64,000 nt of DNA from Kineococcus rhizosphaerae (GCF_003002055.1 NZ_PVZF01000001.1:620001-684000), one strand, 5' to 3'; positions 21,070-29,965 are shown, counted from the stretch's first letter. The notes: generated by a model not told the origin, from the letters alone. Translations and numbers: made by a program.

Positions 21070-21449
21070 CGCAGCAGCAGGCCGAGCAGGACGAGCAGAC
21101 CCGCCAGCCCCACCCCGGCCGTCAGCGGCGAGGCGAGGGTCGGCGAGGCGAGCGGGACGCCGCGCCGCATCGCCCGCTCGTCGCGGGCCCACCCCCGCCA
21201 GGCCTGCACGGGGGCCAGGACCCCCAGCAGGACCAGGACGACCGAGGCGGCCAGCCGCAGCCCGGGCTGCAGGGCCAGGTCGAGGCCCTCGAGGGCCACC
21301 CCCGCCGCGAGCAGCGCCAGGGACGTGCGGATCCAGGCCAGGAAGGTGCGTTCGTTGGCCAGGGAGAACCGCGGGTCGGGCTCGGTGCCGGTGCCGTAGA
21401 CGCTGCGGGGGAACCGCCGCGGTCCCGGACCGGTCGGGCTGTCGCTCAC
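21066..21449 (-). CDS. DUF202 / YidH-like membrane protein
   Basis: A 127-aa protein with three membrane helices and the family motif DPRFSLANERTFLAWIRTSLAL. GTG 21449 is chosen because the conserved part starts soon after it, and the upstream extension (another 40 residues) is low-complexity. It is the first gene of a two-gene unit with the DUF202 gene that follows. It resembles E. coli YidH; the function is unknown. Confidence 0.8.
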   Translation of the reverse strand: MSDSPTGPGPRRFPRSVYGTGTEPDPRFSLANERTFLAWIRTSLALLAAGVALEGLDLALQPGLRLAASVVLVLLGVLAPVQAWRGWARDERAMRRGVPLASPTLASPLTAGVGLAGLLVLLGLLLR

Positions 21450-21633
21450 CCCCCGATGATCCCCCGAGGCCCCGGGACCGTCCGGGAGGGCCCCGGACGA
21501 CCCCGCACAGCGACGGACCACCCGGACGGGTGCACTCGGTTGCACTACGCACGGCTTGAGTCGGATCACGCTCGGTCAGCACAGTGGAGGCAGCACCCGC
21601 ACGCCGCCCGTCCGACGCCCTGGAGCCAGCCCG

Positions 21634-22038
21634 ATGAACCCCGTGTCGACCACCGCGACGCCCCGCGCGACGCCCCGCGCGACGACGTCCGCGAAGACCG
21701 CGGCGAAGCCCACCGCCCGCCCGGCCGTCCCGTCGGTGCGCCGCGCCCAGCACCGCGCCGCGCCGCGGACGCTGCCGGCCCGTCGCGTGCCCCGGGCCGT
21801 GGAGCTGGGGGACGCCGAGTCCGGCGTCGTCCTCGCCTCGGTCCTGGCGGGGCTGCGGGCCATCCCGGACCAGCCCGCGGTCGACGTGCGCACCCGGGTC
21901 CGCGAGGCCGTGCGCGCGGTGTGCTCGCGCATCGACGTCGCGGGGCTGGCGCTGGTCGGCGGGGCCGGTGCCGCGGCGTCGGTCGTCCTGACCCTGCTCG
22001 TGGTCCTGTGGCTGTCCAGCTCCGGCCGGCTCGGCTGA
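21634..22038 (+). CDS. Small single-pass membrane protein, unknown
   Basis: A 134-aa protein with a Thr/Ala/Arg/Pro-rich basic N-terminal half (about residues 1-60), the motif AESGVVLASVLAGL in the middle, and one hydrophobic helix near the C-terminus (LALVGGAGAAASVVLTLLVVLWL). ATG 21634 has a GGAG site; an upstream ATG at 21556 would add 26 residues. No family is recognised. The VVLASVLxGL motif recurs in the next small gene, so the two may be related or work together. Confidence 0.55.
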   Translation: MNPVSTTATPRATPRATTSAKTAAKPTARPAVPSVRRAQHRAAPRTLPARRVPRAVELGDAESGVVLASVLAGLRAIPDQPAVDVRTRVREAVRAVCSRIDVAGLALVGGAGAAASVVLTLLVVLWLSSSGRLG

Positions 22039-22100
22039 CCCCGCACCAGACCCCGCACCAGACCCCGCACCAGACCCCCGCACCAGACCCCCGCACCAGA
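22039..22100 (+). repeat. Five tandem copies of a 12-13 bp repeat
   Basis: Repeat unit CCCCGCACCAGA, copies at 22039, 22051, 22063, 22075 (13 bp) and 22088 (13 bp), ending just before the AGGAGGAG ribosome site of the next gene. It is non-palindromic and purely intergenic. Confidence 0.9.
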
Positions 22101-22115
22101 CCCCAGGAGGAGACC

Positions 22116-22316
22116 GTGTCCCTGCCCACGTCGCGTCCGGCGCGCTACGTCCCCCGGCACTCCACCCGCGAACCCGTCCCGGCCTGGGACGAGCGGGAGG
22201 TCGTCGACCTGACCGAGGCGCGGACCCCTCCCGCCGTCGTCCTGGCCTCGGTCCTGTCCGGTCTGTCCGGCCTGCGCTCCCCCGCTGAGGAGCGCGGACC
22301 CGCCACGGGGGGCTGA
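22116..22316 (+). CDS. Small protein with VVLASVLSGL motif, unknown
   Basis: A 66-aa soluble protein from GTG 22116, preceded by a very strong AGGAGGAG site 5 nt upstream. Its middle (EREVVDLTEARTPPAVVLASVLSGLSGL) shares the VVLASVL(A/S)GL stretch with the small protein encoded at 21634. No known family or catalytic motif is visible. The strong ribosome site and shared motif argue that it is a real gene. Confidence 0.5.
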   Translation: MSLPTSRPARYVPRHSTREPVPAWDEREVVDLTEARTPPAVVLASVLSGLSGLRSPAEERGPATGG

Positions 22317-22337
22317 CCCCGCCCGCCCCGGCGCGGG

Positions 22338-23708
22338 TCAGGCCTGCGGCGGGGTGGGGACCGTCGCGGCGCGGACGAACCGCGCGACGCACTCCACGTG
22401 GTGGGTCATGGGGAACAGGTCGAAGGCCCGCAGGCCGTCCAGGACGTACCCGTGCCCGGCCAGGAAGGCGGTGTCGCGGGCCAGGGCGGCGGGGTCGCAG
22501 GCGACGTAGGCGACGGCCCGGGGGGCCAGCCCCGCGATCGCGGCCACGGTGTCGCGGCCGGCGCCGGAGCGGGGCGGGTCGAGGACGACCACGTCGGCCC
22601 CCCGCCGCACGAGCTCGTCGTCGGTGAGGGCCTCCTCGACGGCCCCGGCCCACAGCTCGACCTGCTCGAGGGCGTGCAGGGACTTGCGCGCGTCGCGCAC
22701 GGCCCGCTCGGACCCCTCGACGGCCAGCACGTGGCCCTCGGCGCCGACGGCGTCGGCCAGCAGCGCGGTGAACAGGCCGACGCCGGAGTAGAGGTCGAGG
22801 GCGCGCTCACCGGCCCGCGGTTCCAGCGCGGCGAGGACGGCCTCGCCCAGCAGGGCGGGCGCGGCGGGGTGGACCTGCCAGAAGCCGGCGCCGCTGACGC
22901 GGAAGTCGTGCTCGCGGCCCCGCACGCCGATCCGCTCCCCCACCCACGTGCGCCCGGAGACGCGGTGCAGCCCCTCCGGGGTGCGCACCGCGACCGAGGC
23001 GGCGGCCAGCTTGGGCAGGTGCGCGTGGGTGCCGACCACCGGCGTGGCGACCACCAGCGGGGCGGCGCCGTCGGACCCGGCGGCGACCTCCACGGTCTCG
23101 ACGTTGCCGAAGCGCTGGGCCAGGACGCCGGAGCCGACGACGGCGCGGGTGCTGATGGGGCAGTCCTGCAGCGCGACCACGGCGTGCGAGCGGTGCGCGC
23201 GCAACCCGGTGCGGCCCTCGGCGTCGACGGCGAACTGGGTGCGGGTGCGCCAGCGCAGGCCGTCCCCGGGCTCCTCGCCGCCGCCGGGGGCCTCCTCGAC
23301 GCTCACGTCGACGTCCAGGGAGGCCAGCCGGCGGAACTGCTCGGCGACCACGGCGGCCTTCAGCTCGCGCTGCCTGGCGGGGGTGGCGTGCTGGAAGTCG
23401 CAGCCGCCGCACAGCCCGGGGCCGGCGACGGGGCACGGCGGCTCGACGCGGGCTGCGTCGGCCCGCAGGACCCGGACGGCGTCGGCCCGCCAGAACTTCG
23501 CGCCCTCGGCGCCCTCGGTGACGCGGGCGACGACCCGCTCGCCGGGCAGGGCGTGCCGGACGAAGACGACCCGGCCCTCGTGACGGGCCACGCAGTGCCC
23601 GCCGTGGGCGACGGGCCCGACCTCGACCTCGATCTCGGTGCCGCGGGCGTCGGGTCCGGCGGGGCGGGCCGGGCGGGTGCGGCGCCGGCGGGTGGGGGCG
23701 GGACTCAC
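22338..23708 (-). CDS. TRAM-domain RNA (uracil-C5) methyltransferase, TrmA/RlmD-like
   Basis: A 456-aa protein. An N-terminal TRAM RNA-binding domain (VGPVAHGGHCVARHEGRVVFV) is followed by an iron-sulfur cysteine cluster (CPVAGPGLCGGC, then QDCPIS). The SAM-binding fold has LDLYSGVGLFTALLADAVG, and the catalytic parts are VVLDPPRSGAG and the nucleophilic Cys in VACDPAALARD. It adds a C5 methyl to a uridine of rRNA or tRNA. Its GTG overlaps the stop of the upstream transporter by 4 nt, the same coupling seen in the corresponding M. tuberculosis locus (Rv2690c-Rv2689c). Confidence 0.88.
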   Translation of the reverse strand: MSPAPTRRRRTRPARPAGPDARGTEIEVEVGPVAHGGHCVARHEGRVVFVRHALPGERVVARVTEGAEGAKFWRADAVRVLRADAARVEPPCPVAGPGLCGGCDFQHATPARQRELKAAVVAEQFRRLASLDVDVSVEEAPGGGEEPGDGLRWRTRTQFAVDAEGRTGLRAHRSHAVVALQDCPISTRAVVGSGVLAQRFGNVETVEVAAGSDGAAPLVVATPVVGTHAHLPKLAAASVAVRTPEGLHRVSGRTWVGERIGVRGREHDFRVSGAGFWQVHPAAPALLGEAVLAALEPRAGERALDLYSGVGLFTALLADAVGAEGHVLAVEGSERAVRDARKSLHALEQVELWAGAVEEALTDDELVRRGADVVVLDPPRSGAGRDTVAAIAGLAPRAVAYVACDPAALARDTAFLAGHGYVLDGLRAFDLFPMTHHVECVARFVRAATVPTPPQA

Positions 23709-25756
23709 GGTTGCTCCTGGGATCGGGTGGGCGGCTGGACGGGACCGGGCCCGAAGGCGCCGCGGCGGACGGTGCCGGGGGCGGAGCGCTCGACGCGGTC
23801 CTCCAGCCCGGCGGAGCTGCTGAGCTGCCAGGGCACGCTGGCGACCATGACCCCCGGCTGGTAGCGCAGGCGGGCACGCAGCCGCAGGGCGGACTGGTTG
23901 TGCAGGAACGTCTCCCACCAGTGCCCGACGACGTACTCGGGGACGTAGACGATGACGAGGTCGCGGGGGTAGCGCTGGCGCATCGACCGCACGAACTCCA
24001 GGACGGGTTTGGTGACGTCGCGGTACGGGGAGTCCAGGACGGTCAGCGGGACGGGCACGCCCAGGGCCTCCCACCGCTGCTGCAGCGCGGCGGACTCCTC
24101 CGGCTCGACCGCGACCGTCACGGCCTGCAGGTCGGTGAGCTTGGCGGCGCGGGCGTAGGCCAGGGCCCGCATCGTCGGCTTGTGGATCTTGGAGACGAGC
24201 ACGATGCCGCGCACCCCGGTGGGCAGCGCCTTGGCCTGCCGCTCGGCGGGGATCTCGATCTCGCGCGCCACGTTCGTGTAGTGGCGGCGGATGAGCTTCA
24301 TGTTCACGAAGACGACGACCATGGCCAGGATCGCGATGTAGGCGCCCTGGGTGAACTTCGTCAGCAGGACGATGACCAGGACCAGGCCGGTCAGCCCCAG
24401 GCCGATGCTGTTGATGACCCGCGAGCGGCGCATGGCCGCGCGCTTGGCCGGGTCGGTCTCGGTGCGCAGGTGCCGCGTCCAGTGCCGGATCATGCCGGTC
24501 TGGCTCATGGTGAACGACACGAAGACGCCGACGATGTAGAGCTGGATGAGCCGGGTGACCTCGGCGTCGTAGGCGACGATGAGGACGATGGCCGCCACCG
24601 CCAGCGCGATGATGCCGTTGGAGAACGCCAGCCGGTCCCCGCGGGTGTGCAGCTGCTTGGGCAGGAAGCCGTCGCGGGCCAGGATCGAGCCGAGCACCGG
24701 GAAGCCGTTGAAGGCGGTGTTGGCGGCCAGGACCAGGATGACGCCGGTGGCGGCCGTGACAACGTAGAAGGCCACCGGGAGGTGGTCGAAGACGGTCGCG
24801 GCGAGCTGGCCGATGATCGGGTCCTGGACGTAGGAGTCGCCCACGGGCACCCCGTCGCGCAGCAGCTGCCGCGCGGGGTCCTCGGCGAAGCGGACGTGGG
24901 TGGCGCGGGCCAGGGTCACGATGCCCACGAGCATGGTGACGCTCGTCAGGCCCAGCAGCAGCAGCGTCGTGGCGGCGTTCTTGCTCTTGGGCTTGCGGAA
25001 GGCCGGCACGCCGTTGCTGATGGCCTCCACCCCCGTCAGGGCCGCAGCGCCGGAGGAGAAGGCGCGCAGGACGAGGAAGGCCCCCGCCAGGCTGGTCAGG
25101 CCGCCGGAGATGTCGTGCTCGGCGGTCAGGGTGAGGTCCCCGCTCGGGGCGTCGGGCAGGTCCCCCAGCAGCAGGCGCACGAACCCGTAGACCGCCATCC
25201 CCAGGATCGAGAACATGAAGATGTACGTGGGCACGGCGAACGCCGCGCCGCTCTCGCGCAGCCCGCGCAGGTTGGCCGTCATCAGCAGCAGGACGAGCCC
25301 GACCGCGAACAGGGCCTCGTGCCCGCGCAGGACCGGGATCGCGGCCGCCGCGTACTGCGCACCCGAGGAGATCGAGACGGCGACGGTCAGCACGTAGTCG
25401 ACGAGCAGCGCGCTGCCGACCGTCAGACCGGCGTTGGGGCCCAGGTTGACCGTCGCGACCTCGTAGTCCCCGCCCCCGGAGGGGTAGGCGTGCACGTTCT
25501 GCCGGTAGGAGGCGACCACGACGAACATGACCAGCACGACCGCGGCGACGATCCACGGCGAGAACGCGTAGGCCGCGATCCCCGCGATCGACAGGGTCAG
25601 GAAGATCTCGTCGGGGGCGTAGGCGACCGAGCTGAGGGCGTCGGAGGCGAAGACGGGCAGCGCGATGCGCTTGGGCAGCAGCGTCTCGGACAGGCGTTCG
25701 CTGCGGAACGGCCGTCCCACCAGGACGCGCTTGACCGCTTCGGTCACAGAGGGCAC
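23705..25756 (-). CDS. APC-superfamily transporter, KimA-like potassium importer
   Basis: A 683-aa protein with about 12 membrane helices and a soluble C-terminal domain (residues about 480-650). The start VGRPFRSERLSETLLPKRIALPVFASD continues with ALSSVAYAPDEI, and the loop ASYRQNVHAYPSGGGDYEVA is very close to KimA (YdaO) of Bacillus, a high-affinity K+/H+ symporter of the KUP branch. The location, divergent from two RCK/TrkA proteins, supports a role in potassium. Annotation as an amino-acid permease is common for the family. A TACCAT box 8 nt before the GTG start hints at leaderless transcription. Confidence 0.72.
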   Translation of the reverse strand: MPSVTEAVKRVLVGRPFRSERLSETLLPKRIALPVFASDALSSVAYAPDEIFLTLSIAGIAAYAFSPWIVAAVVLVMFVVVASYRQNVHAYPSGGGDYEVATVNLGPNAGLTVGSALLVDYVLTVAVSISSGAQYAAAAIPVLRGHEALFAVGLVLLLMTANLRGLRESGAAFAVPTYIFMFSILGMAVYGFVRLLLGDLPDAPSGDLTLTAEHDISGGLTSLAGAFLVLRAFSSGAAALTGVEAISNGVPAFRKPKSKNAATTLLLLGLTSVTMLVGIVTLARATHVRFAEDPARQLLRDGVPVGDSYVQDPIIGQLAATVFDHLPVAFYVVTAATGVILVLAANTAFNGFPVLGSILARDGFLPKQLHTRGDRLAFSNGIIALAVAAIVLIVAYDAEVTRLIQLYIVGVFVSFTMSQTGMIRHWTRHLRTETDPAKRAAMRRSRVINSIGLGLTGLVLVIVLLTKFTQGAYIAILAMVVVFVNMKLIRRHYTNVAREIEIPAERQAKALPTGVRGIVLVSKIHKPTMRALAYARAAKLTDLQAVTVAVEPEESAALQQRWEALGVPVPLTVLDSPYRDVTKPVLEFVRSMRQRYPRDLVIVYVPEYVVGHWWETFLHNQSALRLRARLRYQPGVMVASVPWQLSSSAGLEDRVERSAPGTVRRGAFGPGPVQPPTRSQEQP

Positions 25757-25813
25757 GTCTCACGATGGTAGGTGCATCCGCGCCGGGTGCGTGCCGGACG
25801 CAGGAGCAGGCGG

Positions 25814-25819
25814 TAGCGT
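25814..25819 (+). promoter_or_regulatory. -10-like hexamer for leaderless ceoB
   Basis: TAGCGT lies 7 nt before the GTG start and no Shine-Dalgarno sequence is present, so transcription would start at the start codon. Confidence 0.4.
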
Positions 25820-25826
25820 TCGGGAC

Positions 25827-26492
25827 GTGCACTTCGTGATCATGGGCTGCGGCCGGGTCGGTTCGAGCCTGGCCCTCACCGTCGAGCAGCGGGGTCACAG
25901 CGTCGCGGTCGTCGACCAGAACGCCGACGCCTTCCGCCGCCTGGGCCCGGCCTTCGCGGGCCGGCGCGTCACCGGGGTCGGCTTCGACCACGACACCCTC
26001 GTCGAGGCCGGGATCCACGAGGCCCACGCGTTCGCCGCGGTCTCTTCCGGGGACAACTCCAACATCCTCGCCGCCCGCGTGGCGCGCGAGAAGTTCGACG
26101 TCGAGAACGTCGTGGCCCGCATCTACGACCCGGGCCGGGCCGAGGTCTACGAGCGCCTGGGCATCCCCACGATCGCCACGGTCCGCTGGACGGCGGACCA
26201 GGTCCTGCGCCGGCTCGTGCCCGAGGGCGCCGTCAGCGAGTTCCGCGACGCCTCCGGGCGCGTCGTGCTCGTCGAGGTCCCGGTCCACGAGGCGTGGGTG
26301 GGCCGGCCCCTGTCGGCGCTGGAGGCCGCCGCGGGCGTGCGCGTCGCGTACGTGACGCGGCTGGGGCAGGGTCTGGTGCCGGCCAAGGGCATGGCCTACC
26401 AGGAGGACGACATCGTGCACGTGGTCGTGGCCGACGAGCGCCTCGCCGCGGCCGCGGCCGTGCTGGCCGCCGCGCCGGAGGAGGGAGCCTGA
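25827..26492 (+). CDS. ceoB: RCK-domain potassium regulator CeoB (TrkA-like)
   Basis: A 221-aa protein with an N-terminal Rossmann NAD-binding RCK_N domain (HFVIMGCGRVGSSLAL, then VVDQNADAF and AVSSGDNSNILAA) and an RCK_C domain (VHEAWVGRPLSALE) from about residue 140. Such proteins gate K+ transporters in response to nucleotides. It overlaps the next gene by 1 nt. It is divergent from the KimA-like transporter; no TrkH channel is encoded nearby. Confidence 0.88.
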   Translation: MHFVIMGCGRVGSSLALTVEQRGHSVAVVDQNADAFRRLGPAFAGRRVTGVGFDHDTLVEAGIHEAHAFAAVSSGDNSNILAARVAREKFDVENVVARIYDPGRAEVYERLGIPTIATVRWTADQVLRRLVPEGAVSEFRDASGRVVLVEVPVHEAWVGRPLSALEAAAGVRVAYVTRLGQGLVPAKGMAYQEDDIVHVVVADERLAAAAAVLAAAPEEGA

Positions 26493-27151
26493 TGCGCGTC
26501 GTCATCGCCGGCGCCGGCATCGTCGGGCGCTCCATCGCCCGGGAACTGCTCGGCAACGGCCACCGGGTGCTGCTCATCGACCGCAGCCCCGCCGCCATGA
26601 AGATCACCAGCGTCCCGGACGCGCAGTGGCTGCTCGCCGACGCCTGCGAGATCGTCAGCCTCGACGAGGCCGAGCTCGCCGACTGCGACGTCGTCGTGGC
26701 CGCCACGGGCGACGACAAGGCCAACCTGGTCGTCTCGCTGCTGGCCAAGACCGAGTACGGCGTCCCGCGCACCGTGGCCCGCGTCAACAACCCGAAGAAC
26801 GAGTGGCTGTTCGACGAGGCCTGGGGCGTGGACGTGGCCGTCTCGACCCCCCGGCTCATGACCGCCCTCGTCGAGGAGGCCGTCTCCGTCGGCGAGCTCG
26901 TGCGCCTGTTCACGTTCCAGCAGGGCCAGGCGTCGATGTCGGAGTACACCCTGGAGGACGGCAGCCCCGTGCTGGGCCGCACCGTCGCCGAGGTCAGGCT
27001 GCCCGAGGACACCGTCCTGGTCGCCATCGTCCGCAACGAGCGGCCCCTGCCGCCGAGCCCGGACGACGTCCTCGAACCCGGCGACCACCTGCTGTTCCTG
27101 TCCGTGCCGGACGCCGAGGCGGAGCTGAGGTCGATCCTCGGAGCCCCCTGA
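26492..27151 (+). CDS. ceoC: RCK-domain potassium regulator CeoC (TrkA-like)
   Basis: A 219-aa protein with the same RCK_N plus RCK_C layout (MRVVIAGAGIVGRSIARELL; LIDRSPAAM; VAATGDDKANLV; TLEDGSPVLGRTVAEV). Its ATG shares one base with the ceoB stop (TGATG), so the two are coupled and probably assemble as a hetero-octamer. The pair matches Rv2691-Rv2692 of M. tuberculosis in order. It likely controls the divergent KimA-like transporter or a channel elsewhere. Confidence 0.88.
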   Translation: MRVVIAGAGIVGRSIARELLGNGHRVLLIDRSPAAMKITSVPDAQWLLADACEIVSLDEAELADCDVVVAATGDDKANLVVSLLAKTEYGVPRTVARVNNPKNEWLFDEAWGVDVAVSTPRLMTALVEEAVSVGELVRLFTFQQGQASMSEYTLEDGSPVLGRTVAEVRLPEDTVLVAIVRNERPLPPSPDDVLEPGDHLLFLSVPDAEAELRSILGAP

Positions 27152-27182
27152 CGGCCGCGGTGCCCGCTGGCAGGATCGGGTC

Positions 27183-29576
27183 ATGGCCGCGACCCCACGC
27201 CGGGACCCCGCCGACGTCCACCCCGCCGACGCCCACCACCTCATCCGCGTGCACGGCGCGCGGGAGAACAACCTCGACGACGTCAGCGTCGACCTGCCCA
27301 AGCGGCGGCTGACGGTCTTCACGGGCGTCTCCGGGTCGGGCAAGAGCTCGCTGGTGTTCGCCACGATCGCCGCGGAGTCGCAGCGGATGATCAACGAGAC
27401 GTACTCGACGTTCGTCCAGGGGTTCATGCCCCCGCTGGCCCGGCCCGACGTCGACGTCCTCGACGGGCTGACGACGGCCATCGTCGTCGACCAGCAGCGG
27501 ATGGGCGGGGACACCCGCTCCACCGTGGGGACGGCGACGGACGCCAACGCCCTGCTGCGCATCCTGTTCAGCCGGCTCGGGCGACCGTCCATCGGGGGGC
27601 CGGGGGCGTTCTCGTTCAACGTCGCCTCCGTCTCGGCCCGGGGGTCGGTGACGGTCGCCAAGGGCGCCGGCCGCAAGGAGGTCGTCGCGGACTTCTCGCG
27701 CACCGGGGGGATGTGCCCGCGCTGCGAGGGCCGGGGATCGGTGGACGACGTGAACCTCGACGAGCTGTACGACGCCTCCAGGTCGATCAACGAGGGGGCC
27801 ATCAAGGTCCCCGGGTACTCGGTGGACGGCTGGTACGGGCGCATCTACAACGGCTGCGGGTTCTTCTCGGCCGACACGCCGATCGCGGACTTCACGGCGC
27901 AGGAGCTCGAGGCGTTCCTGCACGCCGAGCCGGTGCGCCTGAAGGTCGACGGCATCAACGTCACCTACGAGGGCCTGGTCCCGAAGATCCGGAAGTCGAT
28001 GCTGTCCAAGGACGTCGACTCCCTGCAACCGCACGTGCGGGCCTTCGTCGAGCGCGTCGCGACGTTCACGGCCTGCCCCGACTGCGACGGCACCCGGCTG
28101 GCCGAGGGCGCGCGGAACTGCCGGATCGCCGGGGTGAGCATCGCCGACGCCTGCCGGATGCAGGTCTCCGACCTCGCCGGCTGGATCGCCGGGATCCCCG
28201 AGCCCGGCGTGGCGCCCCTGCTGCAGAACCTGCGCGGGGTGCTGGACTCCTTCGTGGAGATCGGGCTGGGGTACCTGTCGCTGGAACGCGCCTCCGGGAC
28301 CCTGTCCGGCGGTGAGGCGCAACGGGTCAAGATGATCCGCCACCTCGGCTCGGCGCTGACGGACACGACGTACGTCTTCGACGAACCCACCACGGGCCTG
28401 CACCCGCACGACGTCCAGCGCATGAACGACCTGCTGCTGCGGTTGCGGGACAAGGGGAACACCGTGCTCGTCGTCGAGCACAAACCCGAGGCCATCGCCG
28501 TCGCCGACCACGTCGTGGACCTCGGGCCCGGAGCCGGGCCGGCCGGCGGGCGGGTCTGCTACGAGGGGACCGTCGAGGGGCTGCGCGCCTCGGGCACCGT
28601 CACGGGTCGCCACCTCGACGACCGCGCGGCGCTCAAGACGGCCGTCCGGACCTCGACGGGGACGCTGGAGGTCCGGGGCGCCTCGGCGAACAACCTGCGC
28701 GACGTCGACGTCGACGTGCCCCTCGGCGTCCTCGTCGTCGTCACGGGGGTGGCCGGTTCGGGCAAGAGTTCCCTCGTCCACGGCGCGGTGTCCCCGCGTG
28801 AAGGGGTCGTCACCGTCGACCAGACCCCCGTCCGCGGGTCACGGCGCAGCAACCCCGCGACGTACACGGGGCTGCTCGAACCGGTCCGCAAGCAGTTCGC
28901 GAAGGTCAACGGGGTCAAACCCGCGCTGTTCAGCGCGAACTCCGAGGGGGCCTGTCCCACCTGCGGCGGCAACGGGGTGGTCTACACCGACCTCGCCGTC
29001 GTGGCCGGGGTCGCGACGACGTGCGAGGACTGCGAGGGTCGCCGGTTCCAGGCCTCCGTGCTGGAGCACCGGCTGGGCGGGCTGAACATCGCCGAGGTCC
29101 TCGCGCTGCCCGTGACGCAGGCCCTCGCCCACTTCGGCGCCGGCGAGGCCAGGACGCCGGCCGCGCAGGCCGTCCTGGCCCGCCTCGCCGACGTGGGCCT
29201 GGGGTACCTGACCCTCGGCCAGCCCCTGACGACGTTGTCCGGCGGCGAACGCCAGCGGCTGAAGCTGGCCACCCACCTGGGCGAGCAGGGCGGGATCCTG
29301 GTCCTGGACGAACCCACGGCGGGTCTGCACCTGGCCGACGTCGAGCAGCTGCTCGGGCTGCTGGACCGGCTCGTGGACTCCGGCCGCTCCGTCGTGGTCA
29401 TCGAGCACCACCAGGCCGTGGTGGCCCACGCCGACTGGGTCGTCGACCTCGGGCCCGGCGCCGGGCACGACGGTGGCCGGGTCGTGTTCGAGGGGACCCC
29501 CGCCGACCTGGTGGCGGCCCGCTCGACGCTCACCGGTGAGCACCTGGCGCGGTACGTCGGGGCCCCGGGCGCGTGA
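27183..29576 (+). CDS. UvrA-like ABC ATPase, short paralogue
   Basis: A 797-aa protein with two ABC ATPase halves: Walker A GVSGSGKSS (about residue 47) and GVAGSGKSS (about 523), signatures LSGGEAQRVK and LSGGERQRLK, and Walker B VFDEPTTGLHP and VLDEPTAGLHL. Cys pairs (CPRCEGRG, CPDCDGTR, CPTCGGNG with CEDCEGRR) match UvrA zinc modules. True UvrA is near 950 aa, so this is the shorter UvrA2/DrrC-like group found in actinomycetes and linked to drug or DNA-damage tolerance. A CAGGAT box lies 6 nt upstream of the ATG and no ribosome site is visible. It lies outside the conserved ceoBC neighbourhood and looks inserted. Confidence 0.85.
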   Translation: MAATPRRDPADVHPADAHHLIRVHGARENNLDDVSVDLPKRRLTVFTGVSGSGKSSLVFATIAAESQRMINETYSTFVQGFMPPLARPDVDVLDGLTTAIVVDQQRMGGDTRSTVGTATDANALLRILFSRLGRPSIGGPGAFSFNVASVSARGSVTVAKGAGRKEVVADFSRTGGMCPRCEGRGSVDDVNLDELYDASRSINEGAIKVPGYSVDGWYGRIYNGCGFFSADTPIADFTAQELEAFLHAEPVRLKVDGINVTYEGLVPKIRKSMLSKDVDSLQPHVRAFVERVATFTACPDCDGTRLAEGARNCRIAGVSIADACRMQVSDLAGWIAGIPEPGVAPLLQNLRGVLDSFVEIGLGYLSLERASGTLSGGEAQRVKMIRHLGSALTDTTYVFDEPTTGLHPHDVQRMNDLLLRLRDKGNTVLVVEHKPEAIAVADHVVDLGPGAGPAGGRVCYEGTVEGLRASGTVTGRHLDDRAALKTAVRTSTGTLEVRGASANNLRDVDVDVPLGVLVVVTGVAGSGKSSLVHGAVSPREGVVTVDQTPVRGSRRSNPATYTGLLEPVRKQFAKVNGVKPALFSANSEGACPTCGGNGVVYTDLAVVAGVATTCEDCEGRRFQASVLEHRLGGLNIAEVLALPVTQALAHFGAGEARTPAAQAVLARLADVGLGYLTLGQPLTTLSGGERQRLKLATHLGEQGGILVLDEPTAGLHLADVEQLLGLLDRLVDSGRSVVVIEHHQAVVAHADWVVDLGPGAGHDGGRVVFEGTPADLVAARSTLTGEHLARYVGAPGA

Positions 29577-29584
29577 ACCCGGGG

Positions 29585-29881
29585 TCAGAGCGGGCGGATG
29601 ACCGCGCGGGGCGCGTGCGTCGGGATCGGCGTGAGCACCGGGTCGGGCAGGACGACGTCGCCGGGTCCGAGCGTTCCCGTGCCGGGGTCGGTCGGTCCCC
29701 GGGTCGGGTCCGGCGTCGGCACGGCGGGACGCAGCACCGGGTGCTCGAAGCGCGCCGACGCGTGGGTGGTCGGGGCGGACGGACGGTCCTGCGGTCGGCC
29801 CTGCTGCTGGTCGTGGTGGTGCTGCAGCAGCGGCACGCCGAGGGTGGCCAGCAGGACCAGGGCGGTGACGGGTCGCAGCAC
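29585..29881 (-). CDS. Small exported Pro/Thr/His-rich peptide, unknown
   Basis: A 98-aa protein starting at GTG 29881, which has an excellent AAGGAG site 6 nt upstream. It has an N-terminal hydrophobic signal-like segment (VTALVLLATLGVPLL), then HHHDQQQ and a long Pro/Thr/Asp-rich tail. No family is recognised. It may be anchored or secreted; the His cluster could bind metal, but that is speculation. It converges with the UvrA-like gene and is divergent from trmB. Confidence 0.5.
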   Translation of the reverse strand: MLRPVTALVLLATLGVPLLQHHHDQQQGRPQDRPSAPTTHASARFEHPVLRPAVPTPDPTRGPTDPGTGTLGPGDVVLPDPVLTPIPTHAPRAVIRPL

Positions 29882-29965
29882 GGTCGTCTCCTTGCGCCGA
29901 ACGGGTGAGTGCTCCCCCATCGGCACCCGGACGGGTTCCCTTGAACGGTGCCGGAGAATGAGCGG

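Noticed and set aside
22039-22100. Possible short CRISPR-like array
   Set aside because: Units are 12-13 bp, contiguous with no spacers, and there are no cas genes; it is a simple tandem repeat.
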